Source: Palaemon carinicauda
Taxonomy: Eukaryota; Arthropoda; Malacostraca; Decapoda; Palaemonidae
Length of the DNA: 64,000 nt
Assembly: GCF_036898095.1 (NCBI RefSeq)
Contig: NC_090759.1
Span: 20,850,546-20,914,545 of the forward strand
Direction: 5' to 3'
The notes beneath the pieces were generated by a model. The model searched no databases, had not been told where the DNA came from, and saw only the letters and a list, made by a program, of their open reading frames with translations. This document shows positions 32,740-44,728 of this stretch, in pieces. Within the stretch, counting starts at the first letter, position 1, and each line of letters begins with the position of its first letter. The position numbers were made by a program, and so were the translations under genes.

Positions 32740-35700
32740 CTCAATTTTGCAATGGAACTGTCAGGGTTTAAGGGCAAAATTTGAAGAACTTAAGCTCCTA
32801 ATTCATGAACATTCCCCCATAATTGTATGTCTATAGGAAAGTATGCTTGATGCTAACACTCCTAGTCCTCGAGAGTATGTTAGCTATAGAACACTATATA
32901 ATCATCAAGCAGGGAGCCATGGTGGAAGTCTCATGTACGTTCGTCGAGATGTTCCCCAAATTGATATAGGAAGAAAATATACAATATGCTCTCTCTACTT
33001 GCCTCCAAATGATAATATTTTATATGATGATTTAGCAGAGGTCATTCATCAACTCCCTCAACCATTTCTCTTACTGGGAGATATGAATGGTAGACATCCT
33101 ATATGGGGTGATATTTTAGCAAACACAAGGGGCAATATTATCTCATCAATTGTGGAGAATGAGGATGTGGGACTCCTTAATACAGGAGAGCCCACACACT
33201 TCCATGTTCAGACAGGTACCTTGTCATGCATTGACCTTTCAATTGCAAGCTCTAACTGCCTTCTTGATTTTGATTGGAGGACATTAGATGATTGGCATAC
33301 TAGTGATCATGCACCAATCATTATAAACACCAACAAGGGTTCGCCTTTACAAAGATCGCCACGATGTAATCTTGACAAGGTAGACTGGGTTAAATTTTGT
33401 GAGCTAAGTGAAATCGAAGGGAGTGCAGATCAGTTTGAAAGTATTGATGATGCCATAGACCTACTGAATGGAACTCTCCATACAGCAGGAATCAATTCGA
33501 TTCCCAAAACCACAGGAATATTCAAAAGACGACCAGTCCCGTGGTGGTCTTCAGAATAAACAGCCTTGCACAGAGCCACCAGAAAATCTCTGACTAGATT
33601 GCGTAAACGCCGTACGGAGGAAAATTTGATAACGTACAAAAAGTGTAGAGCACAGTTCCGCCGTGCCATGAAAGAAGCTAGACGCCAATCTTGGATGGCT
33701 TTTGTTTCCTCCATTAATAGTAGGACACCACCATCTTCTGTATGGAGGAAAGTAAAAAAGATTGCAGGCAAATTCACCCCAAACCCACCACCATTGTTGA
33801 AAGTGAATGGTCAGTATGTGACTGAAGGAATTGAAGTTAGCAATGCCCTGGCTGACCATTTTTCAAATGTATCGTGCAAGAGTATAGCAGCTCCTGGTCA
33901 CCAGTACAGGAGCATTGAAGAAAAGAAAATTTTAAATTTTGCAACTGGAAGGGAAGAGTCATATAATTCTCCTTTCACTGAAAGAGAATATGATTCGGCA
34001 CTTTCCACTTGCAACGATACAGCCCCTGGACCGGATAGAATTCCATACGCAATGATTAAACATGTACATTTTAATACAAAGTTGTTTATTTTAAGCATTA
34101 TTTATAGAATATGGCATGATCATAGTTATCTAAGTGTTTGGGAACTAGCCATTATTTTAGCCTTTTTAAAACCCGGTAAGGACAAGTTTTTTAGCAGCAA
34201 ACTACCGACCTATTGCATTGACATCTTGTTTATGTAAAATTATGGAGAAGATGGTCAATGCAAGACTGATGTGGTACCTTGAAAAGAAGGATATTTTATC
34301 ACCCATTCAATGTGGATTCAGAAAAATGCACTCAACGACTTATGTGCTAATACGACTTGAGTCCTCCATTTGTTAAGCGTTTGCTTCCAAACAGCACCAT
34401 GTGACAGTCTTTTTTTATCTTGAAAAGGCATATGATACCACATGGAGATACGGTATTCTTAAAAGAATCCATGAGTTAGGATTAAGAGGAGAGCTACCAC
34501 TATTCATTCAGTCATTTCTTTCACATAGAGTTTTCCAAGTGAGAGTTGGGGAAGCTCTATCACAGAGTAAATGCCAGGAAGAAGGAGTTCCTCAGGGGAG
34601 TGTGCTGAGTGTAACCCTTTTTGCACTAGCAATTAATGGGATATCCTCAGTCATTCCCCGGGATGTTCTCGCAACATTATTTGTGGATGATCTCTCCATA
34701 TCATTTGCTGGGACTAGAATGGCAATGGTTGAGAGAAAAATACAACTCTCTATTGATAAATTATCCATTGGGCCGATATGAATGGATTTAAGTTCTCGAC
34801 AAGTAAAACTACAATTGTCCATTTCTGTCGTATCCGGGGAGTACATCCAGACCCGGATATATACATCAAAGGTCAACGGATCCCATGTGCAAGTGAAGCT
34901 AAATTTTTAGGGTTGATATTTGATTGTAGGCTTACATGGGTTTCTCACTTAAAAGCATTAAAAGCTATATGTCTTGAAGCTATGAATCTTTTAAAAGTAT
35001 TGTCCCATACATCATGGGGGGCAGACCGCAATACAATTCTAAAATTATACAAGGCCTTGATTTTTTCCAAAATTAGTTATGGATGCGAAATATACTCCTC
35101 AGTAACCCCAAGCCGGTTAAAAATATTAGATTCTATACATCATGGTAGTATAAGATTGTCCACAGGAGCCTTTAGAACCTTACCTATCTCAAGTCTCCTT
35201 GTGGATGCTAGGGAGTTGCCTCTAGACCTTTACCGAATGTCCTCTATTATTCGGTATTGGTTTAGATTGCAAAGACTCCCTATTTCCTCAGCCTTTCAGA
35301 CTGCATGCCTTGTAAGGCACTCAACCTACTTTAAGTTGTACCCAAAATCTCCTCAACCTTTTGGGTTTTGGGTGAAACAGTTATTAAACAATCTGGATAT
35401 AATTAGAATTAAGGTGCTTCCATTCAAGGTATCATCAACACCTCCATGGAAATTACCTGACATATCTCTTTGTAAATACTTTATTGGAGTTAAGAAGAAT
35501 ATGACTGACTTAGAATCCAGGTCTCTTTTTATGGAACATGTTGAAGAACATAGGGGATCGACTTTTATATATACTGATGGCTCCAAATCTGATGCTGGTG
35601 TTGGATTTGGAGTACATAGTAATGATTTTAATGGTAGAGGTGCACTTCCTCTAACAGCTTCCATATTTACTGCCGAACTGTATGGCATACTAACCGCTAT

Positions 35701-36396
35701 TGAGAAAATAGCTTTGGAAAAGGAGGGTAATTTTACAATTTTTAGTGATGCAAGGAGTGTTCTTCAAGCTTTAGAAGTTTTTAATTCTAGTAACCCTCTA
35801 GTTTTAAAGATTTTAGAATGGCTTTTTATTATTGGACGGAGAGGTATAACAGTTCGATTTTGTTGGGTTCCAGCACATGTAGGTGTGTCTGGGAACGGGA
35901 AGGCAGATTTACTGGCGAAGAATGCGGCATCCGAGTTGCTACCAAGGAGGTATCCCATTCCCTGTAATGATTTCCTACCTTACATCAAGAAATTGGTTTG
36001 TAATACTGTAAATGGCAACAGCTCTGGGATAGTCAAGATGGCAATAAAATGAGGGAAGTAACAAATATCATATCACCTTGGAGGTATAACATTATACCCC
36101 GAAAATGGGAGACGACTCTTTGCCGTCTCCGTATTGGTCACACACGGTTGACACACGAGTTTCTGCTGAAGGGCCAACACCAACCGTATTGTGAGGACTG
36201 TTTAGTACCTTTAACAGTGAGGCATTTGTTGACCGAATGCCCCAATTTTACTAACTTAAGAAATAGATATCTGTTTGAGGCTCGAGGTGAGGATGGCAGG
36301 TTCATCCTTGCCAAGATTCTTGGACATGATGTGTCCTACTATGCGAGCGGAATTTTTAGATTTATTTCAGAAGCAGGTCTTCTGAAAACTATTTAA
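32740..36396 (+). pseudogene. I-type LINE ORF2: endonuclease, RT, RNase H
   Basis: Endonuclease at 32745-33330: LQWNCQGLRAKFEEL, a TAG in place of Gln just before the catalytic Glu (CL-stop-ES), LLLGDMNGRHPIWG and TSDHAPII. A TAA at 33557 follows. RT: FGYGRPIALTSC-like block after a frameshift near 34195, a TAA at 34373, FFYLEKAYDTTWRYG with catalytic Asp, GVPQGSVLSVTLFALAI, and TLFVDDLSIS with the Asp pair. After a frameshift near 34775, the thumb, then RNase H at 35560-35930: IYTDGSKSDAGVGFGV, FTAELYGILTAIE, FSDARSVLQAL and WVPAHVGVSGNGKADLLAK. A further frameshift near 36030 leads to a final Cys/His finger, CEDCLVPLTVRHLLTEC. All catalytic residues of RT and RNase H are kept. Confidence 0.83.
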
Positions 36397-37287
36397 CTAT
36401 TGTAATGACTTCTTTACTTTTATGGTTTTAATTGAATTCTCTCTTATTTTTCATATATAATAAATGCTATTGGCATTAATGACCTTAGATGTCAGGATGC
36501 CAGAAAACTTTCAATCAATCAATCAATCACCTCGACTTGAACAAGTTTCTGTGAACACGGGCAAGGACAAGAGGAGAGTCACCAAGAATACAATCTATTC
36601 CTGGATCCGACAAGATATAAATCAGTCCTTGAACCCAGACTCTTCTCCAAAAATTCTTAGACCCAGAGCTCATGATGTTAGGGGCATAGTATGTCTGTAG
36701 CATTGAAGAACTGCTCTGTGACACAGGCTTTTCAAAATGGTGTGTGTAAGCGTGGGATGACCCTCATAGTCTGGACCTGAAAAACGAAACCCACAGGAAC
36801 CTGGATACCTAGGTCCTGTGGCGGCAGCACAACATATGGTTAAAGATACCTCAGTTCCCTTGCAGGACAAGTAGCAGTCGGTCGAGAGTTGACGTTTCCC
36901 TGAATTAGTCTGGGATGAACGGTAGAGTAACTGGCCTCTCTCCTTTCTTGTGGTATTGCATCTATGGAACTCTGCAAGCTGATCTCATCTGTCCACATAT
37001 AAAACCATATCCTTTGTGTTGCATAAAATATGATATGTATTTGTTATGTCCCTTCCCTCCCAGCTAGGGGGAGTCGGGCAATGGCTAGGTTAAGTGCAGA
37101 GTTCAACTCCAAACAGTTCCTTACCTAAGGGTGAGTCTCCATTGTAAAGAGCAAAAGGGTTTGTATTTGTGTTGGAGCAAATGACAAATTTGGAAATAAT
37201 ATGTATTTTTCCTCACTATACAAACCTTGAGTTCTTTATACATACCTGTCTCGCCATCACCTAACTCCCGAGAAAGTCCTGCCTGCA

Positions 37288-37289
37288 AA

Positions 37290-37361
<72 letters not shown>

Positions 37362-38258
37362 TTTCTAAGCTACAACCCTAGTTGGAAAAGCAGGATGCTA
37401 TAAGCCCAGGGGCTCCAACAGGGAAAATGGCCCAGTGAGGAAAGGAAACATGGGAAAATGAAATTTTTAAGAAGAGTAACAACATTAAAATAAATATCGT
37501 ATATAAACTAAAACTTTAATAAAACAAGAAGAAAAGAAACAAGACAGAACAGTTTGCCCGAGTGTACCCTCAAGCAAGAGAACTCTAACCCAAGACAGTG
37601 GAAGACCATGGTACAGAGGCTATGGCACTACCCAAGACTAGAAAACAATGGATTGATTTTGGAGTGTCCTTCTCCTAGAATAGCTGCTGAGCATAGCTAA
37701 AGAGTCTCTTCTACTCTTAACAAGAGGAAAGTGGCCTCTGAATAATTACAGTGCAGTAACCTCTTGTGTAAAGAAAAATTGTTTGGTAATGTCAGTGTTG
37801 TCAGGTGTATGAGGATAGAGGAAAATGTGTAAAGAATAACCCAAGACAGTGGAAGACCATGGTACAGAGGCTATGGCACTACCCAAGACTAGAAAACAAT
37901 GGATTGATTTTGGAGTGTCCTTCTCCTAGAATAGCTGCTGAGCATAGCTAAAGAGTCTCTTCTACTCTTAACAAGAGGAAAGTGGCCTCTGAATAATTAC
38001 AGTGCAGTAACCTCTTGTGTAAAGAAAAATTGTTTGGTAATGTCAGTGTTGTCAGGTGTATGAGGATAGAGGAAAATGTGTAAAGAATTGGCCAGACTAT
38101 TCGCTGTGTGTGTGTGTGTGTGTGTAGGCAAAGGGAAAATGAACCATAACCAGGGAGATGGATCCAATGTAGTACTGTCTGGCCAATCAAAAGACCCCAT
38201 AACTCTCTAGCGGTAGTATCTCAACGGGTGGCTGGTGCTCTGGCCAACCTACTACCTA
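37288..38258 (-). mobile_element. Non-autonomous LINE derivative with (ATT)n tail
   Basis: Minus-orientation repeat inserted in the terminal repeat of E. Its 5' end (TAGGTAGTAGGTTGGCCAG, at 38258) and first 500 bases match the leader of the LINE at 6184-9570. Its 3' end (GGGGCTCCAACAGGGAAAAT, plus strand, 37411-37430) is the sequence also inserted at 6393-6592. A (ATT)n tract at 37288-37361 is the tail. It lacks any ORF. An internal 251-base segment is duplicated. Confidence 0.78.
37587..38088 (+). repeat. Exact 251-bp tandem duplication
   Basis: 37587-37837 and 37838-38088 are identical as far as I can read, both starting AACCCAAGACAGTGG and ending GTGTAAAGAAT. The single-copy form at 9150-9410 shows the ancestral state. 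Confidence 0.92.
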
Positions 38259-38467
38259 TGAAAAGTGAAGGTATTTCATGGTGTTTGAGCTAGGTGGTTG
38301 GTCTACCCCAACCCCCACTAACTAGTGGTGGGTTGTTATACCTCACTAAAAGGTCTTTTGACTAGTTTTCAGGATTTGCCGAAATAATATCCACTGTAAA
38401 AAGTTCAAGGTTTTTATAGTTAGGAAAAATACAAATCCTTTCTAATTTGTCATATCCTGTATTCCAG

Positions 38468-38623
38468 GTTCCTTGCTATATCTTGCATGTCGCAATGGTG
38501 AGAAAGCTAAGAAAATTGTAAGAAATCTACGCAGGGTGACGGATAACAAAGAAATTCATTATTTGCATCTAGATCTCTCCAAATTTTCCACAATAGAGAA
38601 TTTTGTTACTGCTTTCAAAGATC
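38468..38623 (+). CDS. Short-chain dehydrogenase/reductase, internal exon
   Basis: A 156-base exon between a 3' splice site (TATTCCAG, AG at 38466-38467) and a 5' splice site (GTGAGT at 38624-38629). It reads SLLYLACRNGEKAKKIVRNL, then HYLHLDLSKFSTIENFV and TAFKDR. LACRN-x-EKA and LDLS-x-(F/L)-x-S(T)-(V/I) are the hallmark segments of classical SDR enzymes of the retinol dehydrogenase/WWOX/DHRS type: the arginine after the second strand selects NADP(H), and the Asp-Leu-Ser follows the third. The Gly-rich NAD(P) loop should be in the exon before, the Ser-Tyr-Lys triad in later exons. Both neighbouring introns are filled with transposons. The exon begins two bases into a codon and ends one base into the next. 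Gene symbol cannot be decided. Confidence 0.78.
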
Positions 38624-38629
38624 GTGAGT

Positions 38630-39231
38630 ATTTTACAAATGGACATAGTGTATGCTTATTGTATGAATGTATGTTAAGAACTAATGCTTAATGTTCAGGG
38701 TGGCCTACAAACTTTTTTTCAATAAATGTATTTAAAACTCCTACCACCAAATTGGCAAAAGAATTAATTTCTACTAAACTACCCATTCTTTTACCCATAG
38801 CCAACATTTTTTTTAGTTAGCCAACCAGAATAACCTTAGTTCAATGCATGCCTTCTATTGACATGACTAAGGCTCTAGAAAATTGCCCTGATCTGTTGAA
38901 ATTGGTAGTTATTCTTACGCGGATACAAACTTCCGAGTCATTTAATGGGTTACTCCTAGTTTCATTTTCTACAACCAGACAATCAAAAGAAAATTGGTTT
39001 GATTGCATCATGCTTCAATCTGCATAATGCTTGTTCAAAGTACTTCCCGACAACACTGGTTGGGAAGTAGGTCGGTATGCCCACTTCCTCTCTCTGTGAT
39101 CAGCCATGTGTATCGCCCGTACTGTACCCTTATAGTGCTTAGTGCTTGTGTCTGGTATTTACTGTCACTTGCATCTAGCTTTATTTGTGAGATTACGAAT
39201 GTGTGCCTTACTATTATTAAGTAGAATTCGA
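38630..39231. other. Intron sequence, nothing recognised
   Basis: Follows the SDR exon donor. No protein or RNA feature seen. Confidence 0.5.
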
Positions 39232-41420
39232 TGTGCTCCTTCTCCGGCCGAGGTAGACTACCCTCTGGTACATTTATGAGCCTGGTAGAAGAGGATCCAC
39301 ACCCGGTTTGACCTTCCTGTAGAGATAAACAATGTTCTGTGGAATCACCATGTGAGTACTGTAGGGAGTGGTCGTCCTCCCAGTGGGAGAGATATTGTTC
39401 TTCCTGCAAGAGACAATCTAAGAGGGATCCTTACCCTTCATCTTTTGTCAGCAGTGACAAGAAATGTAAGATTGGTTTTGTGGCAAACGTTATCCCCCTT
39501 CCAGGTCCATTGTGTCAGGAGCCCACTGAGGCTCCAGTCATGGATGACAATGGCCATAATTTTTTTATTTTATCACCCAGTGTTGATAATGTATGATATG
39601 AACTTGAACCAGTTCTTATAGTGGATCCCCTGACTATGGCTGTTGTGCTCCCTGAGCTGGATTCTTCAGATGTTCCATCTATCCCTGATTTTTCTGTATT
39701 ATGTTATGCTTAGATCTCCCTACCCCCTGTGAGTGCATTGAGTGGAGATCTATACTGTACTGTATATGTCATATTATACTGATAAGATATTTCCCCCCAT
39801 AGAAGTGTTTCCAATTAGTTAAGTGAAAATATCTTCGCATTCCCATCGGAAACCTTATGAGTAGAGCCTGTCGTTTTCCCTTGTACTGAGGCAGCCTTAT
39901 TGAAAGATCTTTATTACCAGTCATCAGGTTGAAATAACAAGCAAGGCCTGTCTTGTACGCCTACGGGTCTTCAGTAGAGATCTCCATATAAAGAGTTCCT
40001 GGCATTAATGATTAAGCTAGGCTGAGCGTTCAGAATAACAAGTCTTAATGCCCCACTGTATCGTAAACATGATGACGTCACTGTACCCCACCACCATCTC
40101 AACATGTGAGGTAACTACTCCTCATCTTAGGCAGGTCAACAGGGTCTAAGCAAGTTGTCACCCCTAAACATCATGTCACTAAACGCACAGCCATGTTTGA
40201 CGCGTGGACAGTCTTCCTCCGCAACTTAACAATGTCAAAGTTCAAGCTAATGTACGTTCACCACGCCCTAGAGGGCGTGGTAGATCGTCTCCCCATTACT
40301 TTTAAGGTTCCCCCAGAGCTTTTTATAAATTGAAGGATAAAGCTTTCATATGACCACACTAGCACCTGGCCTAATGTTCATGATGCTAAAACTAAGTATT
40401 CAATGGAACGCCATTTTATTAAACATAATTCTTTACAGGTGCAGAGTTTAGATGGTTGTGGAATGAAAGTCACTCCCCCATCTGACACAGATGAAGCAAC
40501 TATCGGCAGACAACGTAGATGCCCTCTTTCCCTCCTCTATCCTGCTGTCTCGCTGTGATGAGCTCCTATGCAATGGGATCAGCAAAGGGAGCAGTCCGTT
40601 CAAGCTGAGGTCCAGACCATGCTAGAGAAGGATGCTCTCTAAGAGATCCAAGACGGGTCTCTTGGTTTCTACAGTTGACTCTTTCTTGTCGAAAAAGCCT
40701 TTAGAGGCTGGAGACCAGTCATGGAACTCTCAGCTCTGAATATGTTCAACAAACTCCGTTCAGCACTAGAGAGGCAAGCCCGTTTCTGATAAAAAGGCAG
40801 GTTACCAGCTCATCAGTGACAAAAGCTACTGGGTCATCTGTCCTCGTTCGTGAGGCTGGTGCCCAATGGCTGTCTTTTTATCCATTCTCTCGAGTGGCAT
40901 CTGAAGACCTTTTGGTCTCAGGACAAGGAACCTCTGCACCTTGAGGTTCTAATAGGGTTAGAGCAAAAGAGACATCTGATTTGGTGGGGTGTTAAACAAT
41001 AATCTCCTCAAGGGAGTAGTAATTGTTTCTCCTCCCCAGAATTGAGGCTTTTTACAGATGCGTCAAAAGAGAAGTTGGGCTCTCATGTTTCACCTCATAG
41101 TCTCTGGAGTGTGATCTGAGTCGAGCGACAGTGCCACATAAACCCTCCTAGAAATGACGGCAGCCTTTCTAGCCCTCAAGCAATTCCACCAGCTCCTTTC
41201 ATGACACTCCGTGGAGCTGATGAGCGACAACACCACAGTTTGTGGGCTTTAGAAACAAACAAGGAAGTACTTTTTCACAGTCCCTCTGCCATCTGGTTGT
41301 GGAAATATTGAGATCGGACAGAAGACAACTTGGTAGATCTCTCAGCCTGATTCCCCATTGAACAAGAGAATGCTTTGATGAAGTTATCGTGCTTCAAACA
41401 GGGAATATCATTTCCATTTT
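39232..41420 (+). mobile_element. DIRS-like element G, degenerate
   Basis: Gag-like start (39232-39720) reads MCSFSGRGRLPSGTF then SPCEYCREWSSSQWERYCSS, a Cys pair motif comparable with those of the DIRS gag proteins here. At 40690-40745 FRGWRPVMELSALNMFN matches the RT entry motif of C (LGGWRPVLDVSSLNVFV). The RT palm is missing. 41040-41100 reads LRLFTDASKEKLGSH, the RNase H start (Asp), and 41290-41360 a diverged RNase H end. The recombinase and right repeat are absent. Stops are frequent, so this is an old copy in the SDR intron. Confidence 0.65.
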
Positions 41421-41540
41421 GGAGCATTGGGACAGGAAAGAGGGCTCTCGAACTTGGGGAAATTGTTCCCTCAGTTCGAATCTAAATTTCTCTCTCATCT
41501 ATTTCTGCTTGTCACCATCACTTCAAACTCCCATTAAAAG

Positions 41541-41550
41541 AGAGGAGAGA

Positions 41551-41633
<83 letters not shown>
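41541..41633. repeat. (GA)n microsatellite
   Basis: About 90 bases of GA repeat with small interruptions, ending in GTGTGTGTG. Confidence 0.95.
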
Positions 41634-41635
<2 letters not shown>

Positions 41636-41639
41636 TGTG

Positions 41640-42418
41640 TGTGTGTGTGCGTCGCTGGGTGGGCCGGGTGTTTTACAACTATTTTGATCAATAAACTGAT
41701 TTTAATTCAAACATATGACCATGTAAACATATGCGAACTAATTATGTTAATTCTTGTAAATTGTGATGATTACTCACTGAATCATGTGCAAAGGATGAAG
41801 TTAAAAAACATGGCACAGTCCCATATTTTCTTTTTGCATTTATAACGAAAAAGGTATAAGAAAATACTCATATTAGTGAGACACCATGTACGAGAGTTTA
41901 ATCAAAACATGGCTCATATTTTCTATATTCCTATTAGTTTTTTTAGATTTAATCCACTAAGAATCTAATAATTGTTGTAGGATTGGTGAGATCTGAGTGG
42001 AATAGAATTGATTTTAAAAACACCTTTAGATTTTTATTCTGATCAAAATTCATTAGCCAATGTCATGAGAAGGTCGATACCGGTATGTGTTTAGGTTGAT
42101 TGACGGTCAGGGATTTAGTATAACTAATTAATTGCTGATAAGAATTTGTTGCTTTAGATTTAACAGCTGTTTTAGATGGACTCAGAGTTCATATATGGAG
42201 AACATGTTAATCAACTTCCAAATTCTAAAGGCGTACGGTACTCAAAGTAGATGATTTAGTTTATGGCTTTAAGGGGGGTCAATGTTTATCAAGCTAAATT
42301 TCTTTTTCTTTTTATTGGTAATTGAATTGACTGGGTTTTTCAACTATTAATTCCTTAAATTTAATAATGTCATGTAATTTATAGCTGGAACTTAATATTT
42401 TTGTGTTAATTTAAATAA

Positions 42419-42473
<55 letters not shown>

Positions 42474-43020
42474 TGGCATTGATATGGTGCTGGGTTAGTA
42501 TGGATCGGGGAAAGGGGAACGAATGGGCTTGTTCCTGAAAATTTAGATGACCTATGTTCATCCAAGTCACAAATTAGGTACCGAGAGAGAGAGATAGAGA
42601 GAGAGAGAGAACTAATTGGAGGTCTCTTCCATATCACACATACCTCGACAAGGTAATCCTAATTCTACGATGGTGGAAACTATTCAAAAGCTATTCAAAA
42701 GATTCTCGTGTCTGTGGAAGGATTTTGCTCTTCTCAGAAGTAATGAAAAATAGCTGGAGGGACTTGAAGAATATCTTTATTCCTTTTCCGGTCTTTCAAG
42801 TTCAAGCGGATCGTGGCTGTCCATTGAAATGATAAAAGGACCACAGATTAGTGATCACTGGAGGTGTGGTTTTTATTTTTATTAATTTTTTTTTCCAGAG
42901 CCCTTTGTGGCACGATGATACCTGTAAGTTTTATTTTACATTTTTGTTTCATGAATAGTTATACAAGTTAAAAGTAACTTACTTATTTTCAACTGTCTTA
43001 TTTCTCCTTGGAAATATGTC
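41640..43020. other. AT-rich non-coding DNA
   Basis: No gene recognised. Holds a (TC)n tract at 42424-42470 and a GA-rich tract at 42583-42610. Confidence 0.55.
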
Positions 43021-43026
43021 TTACTG

Positions 43027-43235
43027 CCATTATGCTGGTTGGGAGTTCAAGATTAGACGCCCCACTCAAGCTTGGTAGCAACTAGTAGTGTCTGCAACCT
43101 GCTCGGTGTCAGCAGCTATTGTTTGATGATGGTGAGGGGCTTGGTCGTTAATCGTATGTATATATGGTCAGTCTCGAGGACATTATTCCTGTCCCTTGTA
43201 TATGCCATTCATGAGTGACCTTTAAACCTTTAAAA
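43027..43235 (+). mobile_element. Probable tRNA-derived SINE copy
   Basis: GAGTTCAAGATTAGACGCCC resembles a worn polymerase III B box and is followed by CACTCAAGCTTGGTAG and later ATATATGGTCAGTCTC and CATTCATGAGTGACCTTTAAA. I remember this arrangement from a SINE common in decapod genomes. The A box region is not clear, and there is no second copy in the window to compare, so the call is tentative. Confidence 0.4.
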
Positions 43236-44249
43236 ACATGATTGTTCTTCATACTCTTTATATTATTTATTGTTTTTGTTGTATTTTGTACTTTTTCCAA
43301 CTTGGAATATGAAACACTTAAAATGTTAAGTGCATTGAAACTGCTAGAATAGTTCTAGTTTTATAGTATTATTATATAGTAAATTGTTTTGAAGGCAGCT
43401 TACTCGATCCCTTTCCTCGCGATGGATCCATGAGATTCGTACCAGTATATTTATTTTATATCTTTGGAGAACATTCTGTTTAATCCGGGTTTCAATTTCT
43501 AAATGCTCACTATTATAGCTTTAAAAAACTTCGTCTTGAAAGACTTTATATCATCAGTCCTTATGTCAAGTAAAAATTATTTATACAGCACAACTTTAGA
43601 TAGGCAGCTATGTAAGAGTGGAGTTTGATTCATTAGGCTGGTTAATTTCTGGTTAATTTCCCCCCTTTTAATGATAATAATAATAATAATAATAATAATA
43701 TAATAATGATAATGATAATAATGATGATGATGATATTAATGTACAAGTTTGGGGATGCATATTTGAAGGCTAGAACTAGTTTCATTTTGGCACAATTTCT
43801 TTGGTCTAAATATCTAAGAAAGTTCTCGAATATATTGGACAATGTGGTTCTGATAACTGAATCAGTCATTGCACACATTTTGAAAACTAGCGGGTGAAAA
43901 TTCAGGAAGGCATCAAAACTGAATTAGTTTTTATTATATCTAAAACAGAATACCTTATGAGTGTTGAATGGAAAGATCCCAGGTTAGACCGCCATAATTA
44001 ATCTGGAAACTGGTGCATTAAAGTGAATATGCAGTTTCCATTATTTTGAAAGGTTTACAAATGAGAGTTGTGATATGTGTAATGTAGATTGTCAAATGCA
44101 AATGTTGTTTAGGAATAAGAGCAGTCGTAGTTCTCTCTCTTTGCCCTGGAGAGTCGCTGATATATTTCTGTTGGCACTAAATGCCTTTTTGGTGTATTCA
44201 CTCCACCATCTTCCTTTAAATTAAATTCCCCACAAATATTGCCCTAATT
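43236..44249. other. AT-rich non-coding DNA
   Basis: No gene recognised. An (AAT)n/(GAT)n tract is at 43674-43736. Confidence 0.5.
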
Positions 44250-44256
44250 TTCATCT

Positions 44257-44577
44257 CTATATCACATTCACACTTGGATCATCACATTTTTTCAGAAAAT
44301 TATACCCAAGCAATACATCATATTTCTTATTAGTTCCCTCAACCACGTAAAAATCATTATCCTCCATCGTCAGCCCCCCAGTCATAACATTTTCACACAT
44401 CTTGCCTAGCACTGGCATACTCAAATTACCAATGCCTTTCACTTCACCCTTACATCCCTTAAATTCACCAACATCCCTTACCTTATCATATGCATTTCTA
44501 AACATTAAATTAACACCACAACCAGTATCAATCAAACCAACCAACTCTATGGCATTAAAAGTCAATTTCACACGCAT
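44257..44577 (-). pseudogene. Retroelement aspartic protease
   Basis: A 106-codon frame with the active-site motif VGLIDTGCGVNLM (residues about 13-25) and the C-terminal LLGYNFLKKC, the counterpart of the retropepsin (I/L)LGxDFL. Between them KGCKGEVKGIGNLSMPVLGK fits the flap region. Such a protease works as a dimer to cut the gag-pol polyprotein. The frame is open, but the pol sequence that should follow is missing, so the copy is probably defunct. The start is not a true initiation site. Confidence 0.7.
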
Positions 44578-44728
44578 GCAATCATACGCTTTTCCCTCAT
44601 CACATATTCATGCAATAAACCCTCACGAACATGCATCACATTCACTCCCCACTCACAGGAGGACTTACCCAGTTGAACCCTCTGACTACCTAGTTTCCCG
44701 AACATCCTGGCTGACTTAATCCCTCATT

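Larger units (their letters stand above)
30300..36525 (+). mobile_element. I-type LINE with 5' leader, ORF1 and ORF2
   Basis: A long plus-strand non-LTR element. The leader (about 30300-30907) is interrupted by a 56-base insertion. ORF1 (30908-32626) has zinc knuckles, and ORF2 (about 32740-36396) has endonuclease, RT, RNase H and a C-terminal zinc finger. The presence of RNase H and of CCHC knuckles in ORF1 places it in the I superfamily, perhaps close to Nimb. The 3' end is ATGACCTTAGATGTCAGGATGCCAG followed by a (TCAA)n tail at 36511-36525. The left boundary is not exact. Several stops and frameshifts make it inactive. Confidence 0.82.
36526..38450 (+). mobile_element. DIRS-like element E, 3' end only, family of F
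   Basis: A 5'-truncated copy starting right after the LINE tail. 36545-36725 codes for the recombinase C-terminus (RRVTKNTIYSWIRQDI, then RPRAHDVRGIVCL with the His-x-x-Arg box), and 36830 reads GPVAAAQHMV as in related elements. 37155-37285 is the complementary region and start of the right terminal repeat. The repeat continues at 38259-38450 after a 1-kb insertion. 38410-38450 is the inverted partner of 37165-37240 (GTATTTTTCC-type sequence). It ends about 15 bases before a host splice acceptor. Confidence 0.7.
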
